64,000 nt of DNA from positions 1 through 64,000 of the forward strand of contig NZ_BMVY01000039.1 of the NCBI RefSeq assembly GCF_014650955.1, given 5' to 3'. Both the position numbers and the translations under genes were made by a program. Shown here in pieces: positions 57,398 to 64,000 of this stretch. How positions within the stretch are numbered: position 1 is the stretch's first letter; every line of letters begins with the position of its first letter. The notes below the pieces were generated by a model that made no database searches, was not told where the DNA came from, and was given only the letters and a program-made list of their open reading frames with translations. Source of the DNA: Streptomyces tauricus (GTDB taxonomy: Bacteria; Actinomycetota; Actinomycetes; Streptomycetales; Streptomycetaceae).

Positions 57398-58167
57398 AGC
57401 GCGCGCTCCTCCGCCTCGGCCAGCAGACGCAGGGCCTCAAGGGCGACCACCGAGCCGCGCTCCACGCCCGTCGCGACGATCTCACGGTGCGGGTTGTAGC
57501 CGCCGGTACCGGCCTCGTCGACCAGCTCGTCCGCGTTCGCGCCGTCGATCACGAGCACCCCGCCCGCGGTCAGCCCGCGCAGCGAGGCCGTCACGTACAG
57601 CGCGGACAGCTCCATCTCGATCGCCGCGAGCCCGGCCCCCTCGTACGAGAACAGGGGTATCAGTCCCGGCTGGAACGCGGCCCGCGTCCACACGAGGCCG
57701 CGGTGGTGCGGAGCGCCCTGCTCACGGGCCGCCAGCTGGAGCGCGAGCACCGCCTCCGGGGTGGCCACCGCCGGATACTCGGGCGGCAGCAACTGCTGGG
57801 TCACACCGTCGTCGCGTACCGCCGCCTCCGCGATGACCAGGTCGCCGTCCTGGATCCCGGGCCGCATCGCACCCGCCGTGCCGAACCGCACGAAGGTGCT
57901 CACGCCCGCGTCCGCCAGCTCCTGGAAGAGCAGGATCGCACCCGGCGCGCCGACCCCGTGGGAGGCGACGACGACCGGTACACCCTTCCACGTGCCCGTG
58001 AACGCACGGTATTCGCGGTGGTACGAGACCTCCTCGGCCCCGTCGAGCAGCGCGGCGACGATCGCCGCGCGCGCGGGATCGCCGACGACGACGGCGCGCG
58101 CGGGCAGCCCGGTGCGGGGTATGCGGGTGATGGGGGCCAGATCCTGCGGGCCCTGGTCCTGCGTCAT
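57394..58167 (-). CDS. Nucleoside phosphorylase (PNP/UDP family 1)
   Basis: This 257-residue enzyme starts MTQDQGPQDLAPITRIPRTG; its ATG overlaps the permease stop by ATGA. The NP-I signature is seen in VVVGDPARAAIVAALLDGAE, VPVVVASHGVGAPGAILLFQEL and FVRFGTAGAMRPGIQDGDLVIAEAAVRDDG. The pattern AGLAAIEMELSALYVTASLRG holds the substrate-binding Met/Glu pair. The layout is closest to the hexameric uridine-phosphorylase-like branch, which cleaves a nucleoside with phosphate to a base and a pentose-1-phosphate. In this operon it probably processes what the transporter imports, before or after the amidohydrolase. Confidence 0.88.
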   Translation of the reverse strand: MTQDQGPQDLAPITRIPRTGLPARAVVVGDPARAAIVAALLDGAEEVSYHREYRAFTGTWKGVPVVVASHGVGAPGAILLFQELADAGVSTFVRFGTAGAMRPGIQDGDLVIAEAAVRDDGVTQQLLPPEYPAVATPEAVLALQLAAREQGAPHHRGLVWTRAAFQPGLIPLFSYEGAGLAAIEMELSALYVTASLRGLTAGGVLVIDGANADELVDEAGTGGYNPHREIVATGVERGSVVALEALRLLAEAEERAL

Positions 58168-59048
58168 GAGGTGACTCCAGTCGTACGCGTTCGGGTACGG
58201 GCGGCGGCGCGGCGGCGGCGCTGCGCCGTGCTGAGGAAGAGGGCGACGAGCGTGACGACGTACGGGGCGGCGTCGGTCGCCTGTTGCGGCATACCCAGGC
58301 CCTGCAGCCGGAAGCCCGCGGCCTCCGCCAGACCGAAGAGCAGCGCCGCGAGCAGCACACCGAGCGGCAGGGCGCGGCCGAGCATGACGGCCACGACCGC
58401 GATCCAGCCACGGCCGGCCGTCATGTTCTCGGAGAACAACGTGACGTTGCCCAGGGCGAGTTGAGCCCCGGCAAGGCCGCACAGCACACCGGACACCAGC
58501 ACGGCCGCGTACTTGTAGCGCGTCGGGCTCACCCCGAGCGTGGCGGCGGCGTCCGGCGCCTCGCCGACCCCGCGCAGTCGCAGCCCCCACACATGGCGGG
58601 ACAGCAGCAGCGCCGCCACCCCGACCGCCGCCCACGCCAGATACGCGAGCGGCGAGAAACCGCCGACCAGCGGCAGTCCGGCCAGTGACGGGTCGTCGAA
58701 GGTGCCCTGCACGCCGAAGACCGTACGCAGCAGGAAACCGGTCAGGCCCACGGCCAGCAGGTTCATGGCGATGCCCAGCACGACCGCGTCACCGCGCAGG
58801 GTGACCGCGCCGACGGCGAGGATCAGCGAGTACGCGGCGGCGGCCAGCGCGGCGGCCAGCACACCGAGCCAGGGGCTGCCGGTGAACCAGCTGGTGGTGA
58901 CGGCCGTGAAGCAGCCCATCAGCATCATGCCCTCAAGGCCGATGTTGAAGACGCCCGCCCGCTCGCACAGCGCGCCGCCGAGCGCGGCCAGCAGGATCGG
59001 TGTCAGCGCGCGCAGCGCCGACATGAGGAGATCGGAGTCGAAGAACAT
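58164..59048 (-). CDS. Nucleoside ABC transporter permease 2
   Basis: This 294-residue integral membrane protein of the BPD-transport-2 (branched-chain/ribose type) family starts MFFDSDLLMSALRALTPILL, with the ATG overlapping the stop of permease 1. It has about eight hydrophobic segments. Family landmarks are LAALGGALCERAGVFNIGLEGMMLMGCF near the N-terminus and VGEAPDAAATLGVSPTRYKYAAVLVSGVLCGLAGAQLAL, the coupling-loop region that contacts the ATPase. Together with permease 1 it should form the channel for nucleosides bound by the BMP lipoprotein. The end overlaps the phosphorylase gene. Confidence 0.92.
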   Translation of the reverse strand: MFFDSDLLMSALRALTPILLAALGGALCERAGVFNIGLEGMMLMGCFTAVTTSWFTGSPWLGVLAAALAAAAYSLILAVGAVTLRGDAVVLGIAMNLLAVGLTGFLLRTVFGVQGTFDDPSLAGLPLVGGFSPLAYLAWAAVGVAALLLSRHVWGLRLRGVGEAPDAAATLGVSPTRYKYAAVLVSGVLCGLAGAQLALGNVTLFSENMTAGRGWIAVVAVMLGRALPLGVLLAALLFGLAEAAGFRLQGLGMPQQATDAAPYVVTLVALFLSTAQRRRRAAARTRTRTTGVTS

Positions 59049-60196
59049 CAGGCGAACTCCCCCTGGGAGGCGGGTTCCCGCGCGGTGGGCGCCGGATCGG
59101 CGGGCTCCTGGGGCTGCTGCGGCTTGCGGCGCCGCAGCCGCGGGAAGCGCAGCCGCGCCGCGAGGAACACGATGACGATGGCCTGGAGCACCTGGGTCAG
59201 CTCGCGCGGCACCTCGGTCGTACGCTCCATGGACAGTCCGCCGACCTGGAGGACGGCGAAGAAGAACGCCGCCACCACCGTGCCCAGCGGGGCCGCCGCG
59301 GCGAGCAGCGCCGCCGTGAGGCCCGTCCAGGTGTAGCCGGGGGCGGTCAGCGACCCGTCGAGGAAGCGGTAGGGGAAGCTCAGCACCCCGATCGCGCCGA
59401 CCAGTCCGGCCAGCGCGCCCGAGGTCGCCACCAGCCGGAGCGTGAGCCCCTTGCGTTCCACGCCCGCGTACGCGGCGAAGCGCGCGTTGAGGCCGGTCAT
59501 CCGGATCTCGTACCCGATGGCCGTGCGCCGGTCGGCGAACCAGTACGCGGCAGCCGCGAGGACGACCAGCACCAGTCCGGCCGTCACGGTCGACGTGCCG
59601 AACGCGGGCAGCGCCACGCCCTCCGGGAGCCGCCGCGTCTGGGGCAGGCTGGAGCCGGGCTCCTTGAGTGGATAGCGCACGAGATAGGAGGCGAGCGAGG
59701 TCGCCGGGTAGCTGAGCAGCAGGCTGCTGACCAGCAGCGGCACCCCGAACCGGTTCTCGCACAGCGCGGCCAGCGCGGCGTACGCGGCGCCCGCCGACAC
59801 CCCGGCGAGCAGCGCCAGCACGACGGTGAGCGGCGCGGGCAGCGGCGAGTACAGGCCGGTGACGGCGGCGGCGATACCGCCGAGCACCATCTGCCCGTCC
59901 CCGCCGAGGTTGATGAGCCCGGCGCGCAGCGGGATCGCCAGCGCGAGGGCCATGCCCAGCACGCTCGTGCCGGTGGTGAGCGTCGACCCGATCCCGTCGG
60001 CCCCGAGCGAGCCGGAGACGACCGCCCCGTACGCGGCGAGCGGATCGGCGCCGGTACCGACCAGGAACAGGGCGCCGATGACGAGCCCGGCGACGACCGA
60101 GAAGGTGACGGGGGAGCGCAGTGCCCCCTTGATGCGGGCCGCTCCCCTGCTACGGGCCGCCCCCTTGATACGGGCCAGGTCCAGGGCCGAGGCCAT
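59048..60196 (-). CDS. Nucleoside ABC transporter permease 1
   Basis: This 382-residue permease is the larger, first permease usual in BMP-type nucleoside transporters. The ATG (MASALDLARIKGAARSRG) was preferred over one ten codons upstream because ggag lies about 10 nt before it. Segments include SVVAGLVIGALFLVGTGADPLAAYG, MALALAIPLRAGLINLGGDGQMVLGGIAAAV and IRMTGLNARFAAYAGVERKGLTLRLVATSGALAGLVGAIGVL. The C-terminal cytoplasmic tail is Arg/Pro/Gln-rich. It starts 1 nt after the ATPase stop and overlaps permease 2, indicating strict co-translation. Confidence 0.92.
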   Translation of the reverse strand: MASALDLARIKGAARSRGAARIKGALRSPVTFSVVAGLVIGALFLVGTGADPLAAYGAVVSGSLGADGIGSTLTTGTSVLGMALALAIPLRAGLINLGGDGQMVLGGIAAAVTGLYSPLPAPLTVVLALLAGVSAGAAYAALAALCENRFGVPLLVSSLLLSYPATSLASYLVRYPLKEPGSSLPQTRRLPEGVALPAFGTSTVTAGLVLVVLAAAAYWFADRRTAIGYEIRMTGLNARFAAYAGVERKGLTLRLVATSGALAGLVGAIGVLSFPYRFLDGSLTAPGYTWTGLTAALLAAAAPLGTVVAAFFFAVLQVGGLSMERTTEVPRELTQVLQAIVIVFLAARLRFPRLRRRKPQQPQEPADPAPTAREPASQGEFA

Positions 60197-60197
60197 G

Positions 60198-61832
60198 TCA
60201 GTCTCCGTCCGGCGCGGGGGTGTCATTTGCGGCAGAGGTGTCCGGCGCGCCGCCCGCCATGGCGAGGCCCAGCGTCGCCTCGTCCGCGTCCGACCTGTCG
60301 TACGAAGCCGTCACCCGGCCCTCGTACATCACCAGGATCCGGTCGGCGAGGCCGCGGATCTCGCTCAGTTCGGCGGAGACGAGGAGGACGGCGTGGCCCG
60401 CGTCGCGGTAGGCGACCAACTCGTCGTGGATGGCCTGGATCGCGCCTATGTCCACCCCGCGCGTGGGCTGCTCGACCAGCAACAGCGGGGCGCCGTGGGC
60501 CAGTTCGCGGCCGATCAGCAGCTTCTGCAGGTTGCCGCCGGACAGCGCGGAGGCCGGTACGTCGGGGGTGGACGCCTTGATGCCGAAGCGCTCGACGAGG
60601 TCGCGCGCGTGGGAGCGTACCGCCGAGGGCGGCAGCAGGCCGTGCCGCGAGGACAGCGAGGTGCGGTGGTGGCCCATGGCGAGGTTGTCCGCGACGGAGG
60701 CCGCAGGCGCGGTGCCGACCGCGTGCCGGTCCTCCGGAACGTAGGCGAGGCCCTTCGCGCGCCGCTCGGTCGCCGAGGCGTGCGTGATGTCCTCGCCCCG
60801 CAGCCCGACCCGCCCGGCGCTGACCGGCCGCAGACCGGCGAGCGTCTCGACCAGCTCGCTCTGCCCGTTGCCCGCGACCCCCGCGATCCCGACGATCTCC
60901 CCGGCCCGCACGGACAGCCCGACGTCGTGCACGCCCGCCGTGCTCAGCCCCTCGACGTCCAGCACCACGTCACCGGGTGTGCCCGGCGGGTGGACGCGGT
61001 CCAGTTCGACCTCGCGGCCGGTCATCGCCGCCGCGATCCCGGCGCCGCTCGTGTCCGCGGTGCGCAGCCGGGCGACGACCCTGCCGTCCCGCAGCACCGT
61101 GACGTTGTCGCTGCCCTCCAGCACCTCACGCAGCTTGTGGGTGACAAGGATCACCGTGCGACCGCGTGCGGTCAGCGACCTGAGCACCACGAACAGCGCG
61201 TCGGCCTCGGCGGGCGTCAGCACCGCCGTCGGCTCGTCGAGGATGAGCGTACGGGCGCCGCGGTGCAGCAGCTTCAGGATCTCCACGCGCTGGCGCAGCC
61301 CCACCGGCAGGTCGCCGACCCGGGCGTCCGGATCGACGACGAGGCCGTGCTCGGCGCCCAGTTCACGCACCCGGCGCCGGGCCGCGGCCCGGTCCAGCAG
61401 GCCGAAGCGGCGCGGCTCGGCCCGGTAGACGACGTTCTCGGCGACCGTCAGCGAGTCGAACAGCTTGAAACTCTGGTGGACCATGCCGAGCCCGGCGGCC
61501 ATCGCGGCGCTCGGGCTCCCGAAGGACACCTCGGTGCCGTCGACGCGTATCGAGCCCGCGTCCGGCCGCTCCATCCCGTACAGGACGGACATCAGGGTCG
61601 ACTTGCCCGCGCCGTTCTCACCCATCAGCGCGTGGATCTCACCGCGCCGGACGGTCAGATCGACCGCGTCGTTGGCGAGGGTGCCGGGGAAGCGCTTGGT
61701 GATCCCGCGCAGTTCGACGGCGGGGGACAGCCCGGCGGCGTGGGGCGGCCGGGCGGCGGGCGTCAGCGCTTCTTCTTGTCCGTCGACTTCGCCGACGCCC
61801 GCCGCCGGTATGTCACTTGGCGGCCGGGTCAT
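60198..61832 (-). CDS. Nucleoside ABC transporter ATPase with two NBDs
   Basis: This 544-residue energy unit holds two nucleotide-binding domains in one chain. The first has Walker A GENGAGKST, Q-loop region HQSFKLF, signature-like PVGLRQRVEI and Walker B TLILDEPTAVLTPAEA. The second has GVAGNGQSELVETLAG as a degenerate P-loop, as is usual for the sugar/nucleoside class, then LSGGNLQKLLIGREL and LLLVEQPTRGVDIGA. The gene starts 20 nt inside the 3' end of the lipoprotein gene. The family is the RbsA/NupA-like branch that pairs with BMP lipoproteins. Confidence 0.94.
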   Translation of the reverse strand: MTRPPSDIPAAGVGEVDGQEEALTPAARPPHAAGLSPAVELRGITKRFPGTLANDAVDLTVRRGEIHALMGENGAGKSTLMSVLYGMERPDAGSIRVDGTEVSFGSPSAAMAAGLGMVHQSFKLFDSLTVAENVVYRAEPRRFGLLDRAAARRRVRELGAEHGLVVDPDARVGDLPVGLRQRVEILKLLHRGARTLILDEPTAVLTPAEADALFVVLRSLTARGRTVILVTHKLREVLEGSDNVTVLRDGRVVARLRTADTSGAGIAAAMTGREVELDRVHPPGTPGDVVLDVEGLSTAGVHDVGLSVRAGEIVGIAGVAGNGQSELVETLAGLRPVSAGRVGLRGEDITHASATERRAKGLAYVPEDRHAVGTAPAASVADNLAMGHHRTSLSSRHGLLPPSAVRSHARDLVERFGIKASTPDVPASALSGGNLQKLLIGRELAHGAPLLLVEQPTRGVDIGAIQAIHDELVAYRDAGHAVLLVSAELSEIRGLADRILVMYEGRVTASYDRSDADEATLGLAMAGGAPDTSAANDTPAPDGD

Positions 61833-62877
61833 CGACCGTCAGCTCTCCGGACACGATCTGGTCGCGCAGCGCCTCGACCTTCTTCAGCACGTCCTTGTGG
61901 TCGGCGATCACGCACTTCGACGAGTCGACTCCGTCCTCCAGGCCGGTCAGGCTGATGCCGCCCTCCTTGAGGCCGTACGAGACGGTCTTGCCGGCGTCGC
62001 CCTTGAGGACCTGCTCGATGCCCTCCTGCACGGCGACATCGGTCTTCTTGATCACGTTGTCGACGACGGTGCCGGGAGCGGCGGTGCACTGGTTGACGTC
62101 CACGCCGTACGCGTACGCCTTCTTCGCCTTGGCCGCCTCGAAGACGCCGTAGTTGCCGGCCGCTGCCGCCGCCATGATCTGGTCGGTGCCCTTGGCGAGC
62201 AGCGAGTTCGCCTGCTCCTTGGCGCGCGCCGAGTCGTCGAACGGTGACTGCCCGCCGACGAAACGGGTGCTCGCGGACGCCTTCGGGGCGACCTTCTCGG
62301 CGCCGGCCGCGAACGGGTCGCTGTAGCGCCGGAACTGGCCGGTGTCGAGCACGACGACCGCGCCGACCTTGCCGCTCTCGCTGAGCAGCCCGGCCTCCGC
62401 GCCCGCCAGATAGACACCCTCGTGCTCACGGAAGACCGCGCAGCTCACGTTCTTGAACGTCTTCTCCGTGCACGCGTCGACCATCAGGAACTGCTGCTTC
62501 GGGTGCGCCTCGGCCTGCTGCGCGACCGCGTCGGCGAACTCGAAACCGACCAGCACGACGACGTCGGGCGCGGCGTCGACCGCGGCCTGCACGTTCTGCT
62601 GCTGCGAGGCGCTGTCGGAGGACTGGTAGACCTTCTGCGTCCCGTCGTGCGCCTCGGCCGCGGCCTTCACCCCGTCGACCGCCAGCTTCAGGAACTCGTT
62701 CTGGCCGACCGAGTCCGGCGTCACCAAGGTGAAGGACTTGCTGTCGCCCTTGGCGCCGGCCGAGGAACCGTCGTCCTTCGCGGCGGCGTTGCAGCCGGTG
62801 GCGGCCACGGCCAGCAGCACACTGCCGGAAGCGACGGCGGCGAGGCGCAGAGAGCGGGATCTAGGGGTACGGGGCAT
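61813..62877 (-). CDS. BMP family nucleoside-binding lipoprotein
   Basis: This 354-residue solute-binding lipoprotein has a signal peptide MPRTPRSRSLRLAAVASGSVLLAVAATGC, with the lipobox Cys in AATGCNA, followed by a Lys/Gly/Ser linker. The periplasmic-binding fold of the PnrA/BmpA family shows SFTLVTPDSVGQNEFLKLAVDG, VDAAPDVVVLVGFEFADAV, FREHEGVYLAGAEAGLLSESGKVGAVVVLD and AYGVDVNQCTAAPGTVVDNVIKKTDVAVQEGI. PnrA-type proteins bind purine nucleosides. It is the first gene of the transporter operon, with ggaagg before the ATG. Confidence 0.92.
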   Translation of the reverse strand: MPRTPRSRSLRLAAVASGSVLLAVAATGCNAAAKDDGSSAGAKGDSKSFTLVTPDSVGQNEFLKLAVDGVKAAAEAHDGTQKVYQSSDSASQQQNVQAAVDAAPDVVVLVGFEFADAVAQQAEAHPKQQFLMVDACTEKTFKNVSCAVFREHEGVYLAGAEAGLLSESGKVGAVVVLDTGQFRRYSDPFAAGAEKVAPKASASTRFVGGQSPFDDSARAKEQANSLLAKGTDQIMAAAAAGNYGVFEAAKAKKAYAYGVDVNQCTAAPGTVVDNVIKKTDVAVQEGIEQVLKGDAGKTVSYGLKEGGISLTGLEDGVDSSKCVIADHKDVLKKVEALRDQIVSGELTVDDPAAK

Positions 62878-63216
62878 GGGACCGGCCTTCCGTGAAGGTG
62901 CGTGCGGCGGTGCGCGCTCAAGCGGAAACGCTGAGAGGGGGTGGAGCGGGGGCGGTGCGAGGGGTGGCACGGTGGACACCGGAACGGGAGCCGGTGCCTC
63001 GGCGGTCAGCGTCGACAGCCGTCGCTTGCACAGCGGCCGTGGTCGAGGAAGCGGCGCGTCGTCAGCAGCACACGTCCTCCAACACATCGGCCTTCAGGGC
63101 TGCGGGTGCTGGACTGTAACACCGGTTTCCGGACATGCGCGCGGTTGTCTCGAACTGTGGTTCTTCGAGGTCATGTACGGTGTCGCGCATCTTCGGAACT
63201 TCAGGAGTGCCCCGCT
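62878..63216. other. Divergent intergenic region, nucleoside operon / mtnA
   Basis: This 339-nt region should contain both promoters. The left half is GC-rich and featureless. The right half has the A/T-richer gtgctggactgtaacaccgg and ggttcttcgaggtcatgtac. I looked for a SAM-type riboswitch or a clear palindrome ahead of mtnA and found none. No gene is supported. Confidence 0.45.
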
Positions 63217-64000
63217 ATGCCCCAGGAACTGCGCGCTGTCGACTGGACCGGAAACAGCCTCGCGCTCATCGACCAGACCGTGCTCCCGCAGCGCACCGAG
63301 ACCCGTCACATCCGTGACGTGGACGACCTGGTGGACGCGATCCGGCGGCTCGTCGTCCGCGGGGCACCCGCGATCGGAGCGGCCGGGGCGTACGGGGTGG
63401 CGCTCGCGATGCTCCAGGGCGAGCGCGAGGGCTGGTCGCGCGAGCAGGTCCTCGCGGCCGTCGCGCGGATCCGCGAGGCCCGGCCCACCGCGGTCAACCT
63501 GATGGTGTGCGTCGACCGGGTGCTGAGCCGCTTCGACGACGGCCTCGACGCGGTGCTCGGGGAGGCGGTGGCGGTCCAGCGCGAGGACGTGGCGGCCAAC
63601 CGGGCGATGGGCGCGTTCGGCGCGGACTGGCTGCTGAAGCGGGTCGGCGTGGACCGGCCGCTGCGGGTGCTGACCCACTGCAACACCGGGGCGCTCGCCA
63701 CCGCCGGGTGGGGCACGGCGCTCGGCGTCATCCGCGAACTGCACGCCAGGGGACGGCTTGAGGTGGTGTACGCCGACGAGACGCGTCCTCTGCTGCAGGG
63801 CTCGCGTCTCACCGCCTGGGAGCTGGTGCAGGAGGGGATCCCGCACTTCGTCCAGGCGGACGGGGCGGCGGCCGGGACGATCCTGCGCGGCGAGGTGGAC
63901 GCGGCGATCGTGGGGGCCGACCGGATCGCGGCGAACGGGGACACGGCGAACAAGGTCGGCACGGTGGGGGTCGCACTGGCGTGCGCCGACGCGGGGGTGC
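63217..64000 (+). CDS. mtnA: MtnA, S-methyl-5-thioribose-1-phosphate isomerase (3' end outside window)
   Basis: The first 261 codons of an open frame that runs off the right edge are visible. The start is MPQELRAVDWTGNSLALIDQ after cagga. Family motifs are VVRGAPAIGAAGAYG, THCNTGALATAGWGTALGVI (catalytic Cys region), VYADETRPLLQGSRLTAWEL and IVGADRIAANGDTANKVGT (catalytic Asp region). The enzyme isomerises methylthioribose-1-phosphate to methylthioribulose-1-phosphate in methionine salvage, and relatives also act on 5-deoxyribose-1-phosphate. It is divergent from the nucleoside-uptake operon, which could supply its substrate. Confidence 0.95.
   Translation, partial: MPQELRAVDWTGNSLALIDQTVLPQRTETRHIRDVDDLVDAIRRLVVRGAPAIGAAGAYGVALAMLQGEREGWSREQVLAAVARIREARPTAVNLMVCVDRVLSRFDDGLDAVLGEAVAVQREDVAANRAMGAFGADWLLKRVGVDRPLRVLTHCNTGALATAGWGTALGVIRELHARGRLEVVYADETRPLLQGSRLTAWELVQEGIPHFVQADGAAAGTILRGEVDAAIVGADRIAANGDTANKVGTVGVALACADAGV

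Noticed and set aside
62878-63216. SAM-type riboswitch ahead of mtnA
   Set aside because: No multi-stem SAM aptamer core or leader terminator could be recognised by eye.

Overview
The window reads as a stretch of Streptomyces (or a very close actinomycete) chromosome. The DNA is strongly GC-rich with GC-biased third positions, there are two chaplin genes (aerial-hypha surface proteins of streptomycetes), a mycothiol gene (mshC) in its usual actinobacterial neighbourhood, an F420-type oxidoreductase, and many 4-nt ATGA/GTGA gene overlaps. No transposase, integrase or CRISPR array was seen.

Region 1 (1-27.2 kb, + strand) is the distal part of an extracellular contractile injection system (eCIS, a phage-tail-like particle). 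In order it holds a cut-off gene, a repeat-coded small ORF, a DUF4255 cap-like protein, an AAA+ ATPase, a small conserved protein, a 2,253-residue DUF4157 protein with a nuclease-like C-terminus, a putative immunity gene, the split tube-initiator/LysM and hub/spike genes, PAAR, gp25, two large baseplate proteins, a tail protein, a DUF6519 protein and an endolysin-type amidase. Sheath and inner-tube genes are not here and should lie upstream. The DUF4157 protein plus its lower-GC neighbour looks like a polymorphic toxin-immunity cassette inside the particle operon.

Region 2 (27.2-34.7 kb) has a five-copy 73-bp repeat, a terminator, an M1 aminopeptidase, a 1,301-residue Pls/PosA-type NRPS with membrane and hexapeptide-repeat parts, a small membrane protein, a decayed regulator, a ribbon-helix-helix protein behind a perfect palindrome, and tRNA-Leu(GAG).

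Region 3 (34.9-50 kb) is conserved streptomycete backbone: M20 peptidase, chpH and chpC, DUF5703, an acidic conserved protein, a degenerate-repeat field, a RecD-like protein with ruined ATPase motifs coupled to an aldo/keto reductase, an LLM oxidoreductase, a ferritin-like protein, corA, then phosphatase-DUF3090-SCO1664-mshC.

Region 4 (50-55.1 kb) carries a subtilase and a Gln-rich protein that share the same C-terminal domain, a Tat-exported SMP-30-like protein and a PAC2 protein. Region 5 (55.3-64 kb) is a nucleoside-uptake operon (BMP lipoprotein, double-NBD ATPase, two permeases) ending in a nucleoside phosphorylase and an amidohydrolase, followed by a GntR/FadR regulator and divergent from mtnA. 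Together these could import and salvage 5'-modified nucleosides such as methylthioadenosine.

All calls rest on reading motifs by eye. Family names are from memory and no database was searched.
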